A stretch of DNA of 64,000 nucleotides from positions 1,847,501-1,911,500 of the forward strand of contig NZ_CP079194.1 of NCBI RefSeq assembly GCF_019297855.1, given 5' to 3'. The notes under the pieces were generated by a model. It saw only the letters and a program-made list of their open reading frames with translations. It was not told where the DNA came from and searched no databases. Below are positions 57,186 through 64,000 of this stretch, piece by piece. Numbering within the stretch: the first letter of the stretch is position 1; every line of letters starts with the position of its first letter. This DNA comes from Gymnodinialimonas ceratoperidinii. GTDB lineage: Bacteria; Pseudomonadota; Alphaproteobacteria; Rhodobacterales; Rhodobacteraceae. The translations under genes and the position numbers were made by a program.

Positions 57186-58763
57186 TCATTCACCATTCAT
57201 CACGACTTCATGGAGACGCGAAACCGCGTCCAGCGAGGACAGGATCGCCCCTTCCATCCAGGCGGACAGGTAGGACAGATGCTCGCCCGCGCAGACCACG
57301 CGGTTGTCGATCTGGATGGCGGTCTCGTAGTCCCGCTCCCGGTCTTGCCATATGCCCGAGCAGCCGAGCACCCACGGCACCTTGTGCCATGTCACGGCAA
57401 CGCCGGTCTTGAACTCCTCGCGGTACTGCGGGTGGATCTTCTCGCCCATCTGCAGCGCCATCTCGATGCGCTCTTCCGGTTGCATCGCGTTGAACTGGAA
57501 GGTGTTCGGCCCGCGCCATGTATAGGCGCCAAGCAGCACGGCAGGGCCGTCCGACAGGTAGCCCGTCGAGGGATAGCTGATCTGGGTAATCGCCTGATCG
57601 GTATAGGTAATACCGCCGTAGATATCCTCGTCCTGCTCCCAGAAGCGCCGGTTGAATTCCAGCCCGACCTTGGTCGCGCCGTTGTAGGGCATCTCGCTGA
57701 TGATCTGCGACAGCCCGCCCGAGAGGTTGTGATCGATCTGGCCGAGGATCGAGAAGGGGATCGTGCAGACGCAGTAATCAGCGGTGCTGGTATTGGTGCC
57801 GCCGTTGACCTTGTCTTCCCATTGCACCGTGACGCCGTTTTCGTCCTGCTGGAGCGAGACGACCTTGGCATTGTAGGTGATCAGGTCGCCCACCTCGCGC
57901 TCGAAGCCGCGCGCGATGCCGTCCATGCCGCCGACCGGCTGGAACATGGGCGAATGGTGGTTCATCGTCTCGTGGGTCGCGAGGTAGGTCCAGAGCCGCG
58001 ACTGGATGACCTCGGAGGGGTCGAGCAGTTCCGACGGGATCGGGGCCGCGCCTTCACCGCCACCGGGCTGCTTCTCGTAGCCGCGATACCGGCTGGTCGA
58101 CAGGCTTTCGACATATTCATGCTCATCGTTGAGCACGCCAAAGCGCCGGAGACTGTCGAGCAACAGCTCCTTGTCCTCTTCGGTCACCATGTCGTCGAGC
58201 CGGTCCTGGTCGACCGCCTTGGCCAGCAGTTCAGAGATGTGTCCGCGGTAATCGGTCAACACCTCTTTCATCCGCATCGGACGGCCGCCATAGGCGTCGG
58301 AGCGGTGGACGTAGGCGTTGTAGTTGGTCTGGATGAAGGGCTCCAACTCGACGCCAAGACGACGGCAGTAATCCATCACGGCGTAATGGTTGTGCGGAAT
58401 GCGCCACGGGCCGGGGTTGATGTAGTTGCCTTCGGCGAAGTCCACGGTCTGGGTGGCGCCGCCAAGCTCGGTGTAGGTATCGCCCGAGCGCAGGGTCCAG
58501 CAGCGGCCGCCGGCTTTCTCGCGGAATTCCAGCACTTCAACCTGATAGCCTGCGGCCCGCATTTCCAAGGCCGCGGTCATGCCCGCAAGGCCCGCGCCGA
58601 GGATCAGAACCTTGGTGCCGTTGGGGTTGCCCTCCAACTGGATCGGCCCAGAATAATCCGACGGCATGGCGTGTCCCATCGCCGTCATCGCGTAATACAT
58701 TGCGCTGCTCCCCGCAGCGGTGCCGATCATCGTAAGAAGACTTCGGCGCGTCATCCCTGTCAT
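57186..58763 (-). CDS. Tat-exported flavin amine oxidase/L-amino acid oxidase-like protein
   Basis: A 525-residue FAD amine oxidase (amino_oxidase family). The twin-arginine leader reads TRRSLLTMIG near residues 5-14, so it is exported folded to the periplasm. The FAD fingerprint GAGLAG follows (VLILGAGLAGMTAA), with GGRCWT and the C-terminal CAGEHLSYLSAWMEGA. Length and layout resemble polyamine, monoamine or amino acid oxidases. GGGAG precedes the ATG. It is the first gene of the unit with the cytochrome c-RidA fusion, which would receive its electrons and clear its imine product. Substrate unknown. Confidence 0.86.
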   Translation of the reverse strand: MTGMTRRSLLTMIGTAAGSSAMYYAMTAMGHAMPSDYSGPIQLEGNPNGTKVLILGAGLAGMTAALEMRAAGYQVEVLEFREKAGGRCWTLRSGDTYTELGGATQTVDFAEGNYINPGPWRIPHNHYAVMDYCRRLGVELEPFIQTNYNAYVHRSDAYGGRPMRMKEVLTDYRGHISELLAKAVDQDRLDDMVTEEDKELLLDSLRRFGVLNDEHEYVESLSTSRYRGYEKQPGGGEGAAPIPSELLDPSEVIQSRLWTYLATHETMNHHSPMFQPVGGMDGIARGFEREVGDLITYNAKVVSLQQDENGVTVQWEDKVNGGTNTSTADYCVCTIPFSILGQIDHNLSGGLSQIISEMPYNGATKVGLEFNRRFWEQDEDIYGGITYTDQAITQISYPSTGYLSDGPAVLLGAYTWRGPNTFQFNAMQPEERIEMALQMGEKIHPQYREEFKTGVAVTWHKVPWVLGCSGIWQDRERDYETAIQIDNRVVCAGEHLSYLSAWMEGAILSSLDAVSRLHEVVMNGE

Positions 58764-59056
58764 GGTGAATCTCCCGTTTCCATTTTTGGCGGGGGTGCCC
58801 TCCCGATGCGTGCCATCGTAAGCCCTGCCAATCCGACAACTTCAGACACCGAGCCGCGACGCTGAAAACAGCGCCTGCGCGACCCGCGCGTCAGCGGCAA
58901 AGATTGTCGTGTGTCTACAGTTAACCAGAGTAAATTTTTGGTTTCAAAGCAGTAGAATCCCGTCGGCGAAACTTTGCCTATGGTTTCGGTCGTAGCGTCA
59001 GAACGCGCTGTGGCAAGGGAGATCGCGCCGGTTTTTGGCCTTCCGGCCCATGCGCC

Positions 59057-60676
59057 TCAGATACGCATCGGCGGCACGTCCATCGGGTCGAGGCGCAGGT
59101 CGATCAGGAAAGGCCCCTTGCGATCACGCAGCGCGGTCAGCGCCGTTTCCAGCTCTGCGTCCGAGCGCACTTCCACCCCGTCGCCGCCAAGCGACTTCGC
59201 GATCTGCGCGAAAGACGGCCAGTGGAACTGCGTCAGGCTCGGGTCCATCTGCCGGTCCACGAACTGGATATGCTCCGCCCCATAGGCGCTGTCGTTGGCG
59301 ATGATCACGATCAGGTCGAGCCCAAGCCGCACGGCGGTGTTGAACTCGTTGATCCCGCCCATCATGAAGCCGCCGTCGCCGCTGAACAGCACCACGGGGC
59401 GATCCGGCGCCGCGAGGCCCGCGCCGATGGCCTCCTGCAGCCCGAGACCGATGGCACCGAAATTGACCGTGCTCACGAAACTGCGCGGGTCGGGCGCCGA
59501 GACGCGGCACCAGACCTCGGTCATGAACCGCCCGCCGTCGGTGACCAGCACCCGGTCCTTTGGCAGAGCCTCCTCCAGCCGCTCCAACGCGTGCACGTAA
59601 TTCACGAAGCCTTCCTCGGCGCGCGCCGTGCCCGCCGGATGCGCGGTCAATGTCTCGGTATCGAGCTCCCGCGTGAAGCCGCTCGCGGGTATTTCCGCCT
59701 CGTCGAGCCAATAGGTAATCGTCTCGGCTGCCAGACCGGCATCGGCGATCAGCGCCGCATCGGGGTGCATCCCGCCGCCGATCGCCGTGGGGTCCGCATC
59801 GATCTGCACCACGCGCTTGTCCTTCATCAGCTTGCCGCGATCGGTGGTGAAATCGTGCAACCCGGTGCCGAAGCAGACGATGCAGTCGGACTGCGCGATC
59901 AGGTCATAGGCGGCAGGGGTCGAAAGGGTGCCGAAAATATCGATGTTGTAGGGATGGTCGTTGAACAGACTCTTGGCCTGCAAGGTCGTCGCCAAAGGTG
60001 CTTCCAGCCGGTCGGCCAGTTTCACCAATTGCGCCCGCGCCGCCACTGCGCCGCCCCCCGCGAGGATCAGGGGCCGCCGCGCCGAGGCGATCATCCCGAT
60101 GGCGTTGTCGAGCACCTCGCCCTCGGCCACGCCGCCCGGTGTCGTGAACACGTCGAGCACCTGCATCTCGTAGGCCGCGGTCTCCCACATGAATTCGACG
60201 GGCATATTCAACACAATGGGTCGCCGCTCCACCTGCGCGCGGTAGAAGGCCCGCGCCACGTCCTTGCCGACCGTGGCGGGAGAGCGGAGCTGGACAAACC
60301 CTGCGCCCGTGGTCTGAACCAGCTCACGCTGATCGATGCCCTGCAGATGCCGGGGATTGTCGACGGGCGTATCACCCGCCAGAAGGACCAGAGGCACATG
60401 GGCGCGCGCCGCCTCGGTCAGCGCCGTGATGCAGTTGGTCAGCGCCGGACCGTGGGTCACCGTCGCCACGCCCACCCGGCTCGACACACGCGCATAGGCC
60501 GCCGCCATCAGAACCGCGCTGCCTTCGAACGCGGCCGGCACGAAGCGCCCGCCGAAATCGCGGACGAAGCTGTCGACCATGAAGAGGTTGGCGTCACCCA
60601 TCAGTCCGAACATCGTCTCGACGCCATGATCCTTGACGCCGTGGGCGATGGATTTGAACACATGGGGCTGGCTCAT
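59057..60676 (-). CDS. Thiamine diphosphate-dependent enzyme, acetolactate synthase-like
   Basis: A 539-residue ThDP enzyme of the IlvB/benzoylformate decarboxylase superfamily. The N-terminal catalytic glutamate lies in AAFEGSAVLMA, and the ThDP/Mg motif is SGDGGFMMGG...IIANDSAYG (GDG-x26-N). The middle domain carries a FAD/ADP-like fold segment (VQIDADPTAIGG). It diverges from an Lrp-type regulator gene. Without a small regulatory subunit it is unlikely to be the housekeeping acetolactate synthase; the keto acid used is unknown. ATG 60676 has an AGAGGT site. Confidence 0.85.
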   Translation of the reverse strand: MSQPHVFKSIAHGVKDHGVETMFGLMGDANLFMVDSFVRDFGGRFVPAAFEGSAVLMAAAYARVSSRVGVATVTHGPALTNCITALTEAARAHVPLVLLAGDTPVDNPRHLQGIDQRELVQTTGAGFVQLRSPATVGKDVARAFYRAQVERRPIVLNMPVEFMWETAAYEMQVLDVFTTPGGVAEGEVLDNAIGMIASARRPLILAGGGAVAARAQLVKLADRLEAPLATTLQAKSLFNDHPYNIDIFGTLSTPAAYDLIAQSDCIVCFGTGLHDFTTDRGKLMKDKRVVQIDADPTAIGGGMHPDAALIADAGLAAETITYWLDEAEIPASGFTRELDTETLTAHPAGTARAEEGFVNYVHALERLEEALPKDRVLVTDGGRFMTEVWCRVSAPDPRSFVSTVNFGAIGLGLQEAIGAGLAAPDRPVVLFSGDGGFMMGGINEFNTAVRLGLDLIVIIANDSAYGAEHIQFVDRQMDPSLTQFHWPSFAQIAKSLGGDGVEVRSDAELETALTALRDRKGPFLIDLRLDPMDVPPMRI

Positions 60677-60812
60677 CTGGGGACCTCTTGTTGTCTGGCA
60701 CGCTTTACCTGACATGATATCACCGAAATCGAGGCAAATCCTTTCCTTCAGGCGACGGTTGCAGCTATTCTCCGCAAGATTTTGCCTGCTCTAGCCCAGA
60801 TTGAGACACGAT

Positions 60813-61274
60813 ATGCTCGACACATTCGAAAAACTGATCCTGAGGGTGCTTCAACGCAACGGCCGCGCCAGCACGCAGGAGCTTTCCGATGCCGTCGGCC
60901 TCTCTCCCTCGCCCTGTTGGCGGCGTGTGAAGCGGTTGGAGGAGGAGGGTTTCATCACCCGCTACGCCGCCATTCTCGACGGCAAGAAGCTGGGCCTGAA
61001 CGCGCTGGCCCATGTGCAGGTCTCGCTGCTCGATCATACCGAGGCGTCGATCAAGACCTTCCACGCCTTCGTGGACCAAAGCGATCAGGTGCTTGAATGC
61101 GCCTCGATCACGGGCGACTTCGATTTCATCCTGAAGGTCGCGGCCAATGACCCCGAGGCGCTGGAGCAATTCATCATGCAAAAGCTCCGCCGACTGGGTG
61201 TCGTGCGCACCACGACGACGATCTTCATCCTCCGCCAGATCAAGGTCTCGGGCGCGCTGCCGGTGGAGGTCTGA
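60813..61274 (+). CDS. Lrp/AsnC-family transcriptional regulator
   Basis: A 153-residue Lrp-type regulator with an N-terminal helix-turn-helix (NGRASTQELSDAVGLSPSPCWRRVKRLEEEG) and a C-terminal RAM effector domain (FDFILKVAANDPEALEQFI). It is divergent from the ThDP enzyme, with 136 bases between them, and is followed by an SDR gene. Control of the ThDP gene by an amino or keto acid is likely. Confidence 0.9.
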   Translation: MLDTFEKLILRVLQRNGRASTQELSDAVGLSPSPCWRRVKRLEEEGFITRYAAILDGKKLGLNALAHVQVSLLDHTEASIKTFHAFVDQSDQVLECASITGDFDFILKVAANDPEALEQFIMQKLRRLGVVRTTTTIFILRQIKVSGALPVEV

Positions 61275-61387
61275 GGGCTCTGAAGCGGCCCGTGTCCGCC
61301 TTGTCTGCCGCGCTGAAAACGGCCGGTTTTACATCCCCCCGACCGTCAGACATAAAGCGCGGGCACACTTCAAGTAACGGGCCTCAG

Positions 61388-62152
61388 ATGACGAAAGTAG
61401 CGATTATTGCCGGCGGATTGTCGGGCATGGGATTGGCCAGCGCCAAGCGGCTTCTGGCGGACGGCGTCACCGTTTGCATCGGCGCGCGTCGCGGCGCAGA
61501 CGCGGCCGTGGTGGCCGAACTGCACGAGAAGCTCGGCACCCCGGTTTTCGTCGACAAGCTCGACGTCCGCGATACCGCCAGCGTCGAGGCTTTCGTCGCC
61601 CGCGTGGCCGAGAAATACGGCCGCGTCGATATCCTGCTCAACACCGCCGGCGTCTACGAGGAGGCCCCCGTGATCGGCCATCCGGACGAGATGTGGGACG
61701 CCCATATCGACACCAACCTGACCGGCTCTTTCAAGATGATCCGCGCCGTGATGCCGCTGATGAAGGCGCAGGGATGGGGGCGGATCATCAACCTCGCCTC
61801 CACGGCCGCTCACGAAGGGCTGGAGAACAACGTCGCCTATTGCACCTCCAAGGCCGGCCTTCTGGGGCTTGGCCGCTGCGTCAGTCTCGAAGGCGCGGCC
61901 CATGGCATCACCTGCGTCTCGATCAGCCCGACGTGGGTCGAGACCGAGATGCTGAAATCCTTCGTCGATGCCGAGACCGCCGAAACCGGCCTGCCGCGTG
62001 CCGAGGTTCAGGCCAAATACGAGGCGTCCAATCCGCAGAACAAGCTGGTGCAACCCGAGGAGATCGCGGACCTCGTGGCCTTCCTGACCAGCGATGCGGC
62101 CCGCGCTATCACCATGGAAGACATCAAGGTTAACGCGGCAACGAACTGGTAA
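61388..62152 (+). CDS. Short-chain dehydrogenase/reductase (SDR)
   Basis: A 254-residue classical SDR. The cofactor motif is GGLSGMG (residues 9-15), NTAG follows, and the catalytic Ser138, Tyr151 and Lys155 are in place (Y-x3-K). It resembles 3-hydroxybutyrate or sugar-type dehydrogenases; the substrate is unknown. It lies 113 bases behind the Lrp gene, same strand, and its end overlaps the convergent reductase gene by 23 bases. Confidence 0.87.
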   Translation: MTKVAIIAGGLSGMGLASAKRLLADGVTVCIGARRGADAAVVAELHEKLGTPVFVDKLDVRDTASVEAFVARVAEKYGRVDILLNTAGVYEEAPVIGHPDEMWDAHIDTNLTGSFKMIRAVMPLMKAQGWGRIINLASTAAHEGLENNVAYCTSKAGLLGLGRCVSLEGAAHGITCVSISPTWVETEMLKSFVDAETAETGLPRAEVQAKYEASNPQNKLVQPEEIADLVAFLTSDAARAITMEDIKVNAATNW

Positions 62153-64000
62153 ACCGCGCGGCGGCGAGGGCAGGGGCGTCGGAGATGGCGGATAGCGGCT
62201 CTCCACTCATCGCCTGCCACGCCGCATCTGCGCCAGCGTGTTCGAAGCGGGAATCGGCGTGCAACACGGTGGGGTCCGCCGCGATCAGGTTGCGCTCTGC
62301 CGGGCTCAGGGGCGCGGCTTCCAGCCATTCATCTTGCGGCAGGGCATCGTATCCTTTCGGCAGATCGCTCAAGCGCAACCATGTGTCCGGCGCGAAGTTG
62401 TAGTAATGCACGCCCTCGCGCGACGGCAGTCCTGTCAGAAACCGCGCCACGGCGTTTGCGTCGACCATTCGGAACATCAATCCTTCGGGCACCGCGCCGC
62501 AGCGCTGGCAGGCTGCCATGATGATTTCGTAGATGTCCTTCGCATTCGGCTCGGCCAGATCATAGAGCGAGGGCAGCCGCACGATTGCGGCGGCGATGCC
62601 GGCATCGGCAATCTGGGCCTCGGCGTCGATCTTCGCGGCGCCGTAGCCAGAGCACCCGTCGAAAAGCACCGCCGGCGCCTCGGCAAAGGGTCCGCCGGTG
62701 TCGGGAAAGACCGCAGAGGAGGACGTGAAGCGCAGCTCTGCGCCCGCGTCCTGACACAGCCTTATGACGTTGGAAATACCTGCCTGCGACCAAGCCTCGC
62801 TATGGCTGCGGTCCACGGCGAGGTTCACCATCGCCGCGCAATGGATCACGCGGGTCACGCAATCGGTCAACGCGCCGTAGCTCTCTGCGTCGAGCCCGAA
62901 TTGCGCATCCTCGATCGAGGCCGAAATCAGCACCAGCCTGTCGGGATCGACCCCCTGCGCCTCGGCCACGCGCTGCATCCGATCTGTCGGGGCGTTTCGC
63001 TTCTCGCGGATCACGCAATAGACGACGTGATCCTCCGGCAAATCCCGCGCGGCGGCGGCAAGCAGGCGGCTGCCCAGAAAGCCCGTGGCCCCGGTCAACA
63101 ACACGCCCTTGCGGGTGAAATCCGCGCGCGTCACACCGGTTTGCGCCGTGTCTGACAGCAGTTCGTGCAAGCGCCCGAGCGCGACGTTCAATGCGAAGTC
63201 GAAGTCCACCGGCCGGGCGTAGATCTCCTCCAGCGCCAACAAATACGTCACCGCCATCAGGGAGTCGCCACCCTGCGCGTGGAACGACAGCGCCGCATCC
63301 AGCTCCCCCACGGCGCATCCCATGACCCGCGCCGCTTCCACCACGGTCGGGACCGCCGAGACGTCGCTCTGCTCTGCCTCCTGTGGCGTGATGTCGGGCA
63401 GGCGCTTGTAATCTGTCTTGCCCGAGACCGCATTGATCGGCATCTCGTCGAGCCGCACCAGATAGGCCGGCACGCAATAGGCCGGCAGCACGGCGCGCAT
63501 GGCCTTGGAGAGCGCTGCGGGCATCCGCATCTGGCCCGTGTCCAGACCCCAATCGGCCCGGTTCTGCGCCTGCTGCGCCGCGTCGCTGGTGTAGTAGAGG
63601 ACAAGCACCTTGCCCTGACCCTCCACCTCTTTGATCCAAGGCACCGCCTGTCCGAAGCCGATGTAGCCGCGCAGGGACTCGGTCAATTCGCGGGTCTGGA
63701 TGCTGTGGCCGCGCAGCTTCAGCATATGCGCGATGCGCCCAATCACGTAGACCGCGCCATCCGCGCCGACATAGCCCTGATCGCCGGTGTCATAGAGCCG
63801 CCGCTCGCGGCCCTCCAGCGTCAGGTTGCGAAACCGCAGGGCTGTCTCCTCTGGCCGGTTCACATAGCCCGGGCCCAACATCTCCGTCCCCTCGAAATGC
63901 AGCAATCCGGGCTGGCCGGGGCCGCAGACCGCGTCCGCATCGTCCAGCACCACGGCGCGCAGATGCGGCATCGGCACACCGACCGAGACCGCCCCGTCCA
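62130..64000 (-). CDS. Adenylation-carrier-thioester reductase protein (carboxylic acid reductase/NRPS-like), partial
   Basis: At least 623 residues; the N-terminal part lies beyond the window. In order it has the end of an AMP-binding (A) domain (LYDTGDQGYVGADGAVYVIGR, LKLRGHSIQ and KTDYKRLP, with the A10-type lysine), a carrier domain (FHAQGGDSLMAVTYLL, phosphopantetheine serine in GGDS), and a reductase domain (LLTGATGFLGSRLL, with AMVNLAVD and YGAAKIDAE as the Ser/Tyr-Lys region). This layout activates a carboxylate, loads it as a thioester and reduces it to an aldehyde. Substrate unknown. The frame continues without a break to the right edge. Confidence 0.85.
   Translation of the reverse strand, partial: DGAVSVGVPMPHLRAVVLDDADAVCGPGQPGLLHFEGTEMLGPGYVNRPEETALRFRNLTLEGRERRLYDTGDQGYVGADGAVYVIGRIAHMLKLRGHSIQTRELTESLRGYIGFGQAVPWIKEVEGQGKVLVLYYTSDAAQQAQNRADWGLDTGQMRMPAALSKAMRAVLPAYCVPAYLVRLDEMPINAVSGKTDYKRLPDITPQEAEQSDVSAVPTVVEAARVMGCAVGELDAALSFHAQGGDSLMAVTYLLALEEIYARPVDFDFALNVALGRLHELLSDTAQTGVTRADFTRKGVLLTGATGFLGSRLLAAAARDLPEDHVVYCVIREKRNAPTDRMQRVAEAQGVDPDRLVLISASIEDAQFGLDAESYGALTDCVTRVIHCAAMVNLAVDRSHSEAWSQAGISNVIRLCQDAGAELRFTSSSAVFPDTGGPFAEAPAVLFDGCSGYGAAKIDAEAQIADAGIAAAIVRLPSLYDLAEPNAKDIYEIIMAACQRCGAVPEGLMFRMVDANAVARFLTGLPSREGVHYYNFAPDTWLRLSDLPKGYDALPQDEWLEAAPLSPAERNLIAADPTVLHADSRFEHAGADAAWQAMSGEPLSAISDAPALAAARFTSSLPR

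Noticed and set aside
57090..58865. A 591-codon open frame opposite the amine oxidase
   Set aside because: Antisense to a gene with a Tat leader and FAD motifs; composition is typical of a GC-driven shadow.

Overview
The window is a 64 kb piece of a GC-rich alphaproteobacterial chromosome, most likely from the Rhodobacteraceae (roseobacter-type). The main reasons are the helABCDX-like cytochrome c maturation order (ccmA-B-C-D-G), the GapR/DUF2312 protein, an alphaproteobacterial DksA variant, SdhE next to a small XRE regulator, an LdtR-like MarR regulator, and the FliG, zinc-ribbon and small membrane-protein types seen. Species cannot be named from the sequence alone. Both window ends cut through genes: a MoxR-type ATPase at the left and an adenylation-carrier-reductase enzyme at the right.

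Layout. 1-6.7 kb: MoxR ATPase, DksA, an FAD monooxygenase, a Dtd/fructokinase pair behind a LacI-type palindrome, a zinc-ribbon membrane protein, a cytochrome b561-like protein and a class-I amidotransferase hydrolase. 6.8-17 kb: a secreted tandem-LCCL protein, a DNA ligase/esterase/MBL-exonuclease operon, FliG, PurB, a DUF6314-like protein, a secreted protein ending in a VHL-beta-like domain, a methyltransferase and an orphan sugar-ABC permease. 17-26 kb: aspartate aminotransferase, XRE-SdhE, a MarR regulator, the ccm operon and aconitase. 26-35 kb: phosphatases, a DUF1223 protein, an acyltransferase/EamA/phosphatase operon, a sugar-ABC ATPase flanked by SnoaL-like proteins, GapR, a sulfotransferase-like protein with a GNAT, and tRNA-Thr.

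35.0-42.4 kb is an accessory island. A P4-type integrase lacking its catalytic domain sits just behind the 3' end of tRNA-Thr(TGT). It is followed by a compact polysaccharide cluster: an Alg8-like glycosyltransferase, an Alg44-like PilZ/membrane-fusion protein, an AlgL-like PL5 lyase and a secreted glucose/sorbosone dehydrogenase-like propeller. No other alginate genes are in the window.

42.4-64 kb: a DgcA-like demethylase flavoenzyme; an HxlR-regulated MhqO/MhqD-like quinone detoxification pair; an AAC(6')-I-like acetyltransferase; a BCCT transporter; a CurA-like reductase, TetR regulator and GMC oxidoreductase that share a palindromic operator; asparaginase; and an orphan LOV-HWE photoreceptor kinase. 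A two-gene operon follows, encoding a Tat-exported flavin amine oxidase and a secreted cytochrome c-RidA fusion. The window ends with a ThDP enzyme, an Lrp regulator, an SDR and the partial reductase.

The strongest candidates for undescribed systems are the amine oxidase/cytochrome c-RidA pair and the minimal alginate-like cluster. Many operons are tightly coupled through stop/start overlaps that use GTG or TTG starts.
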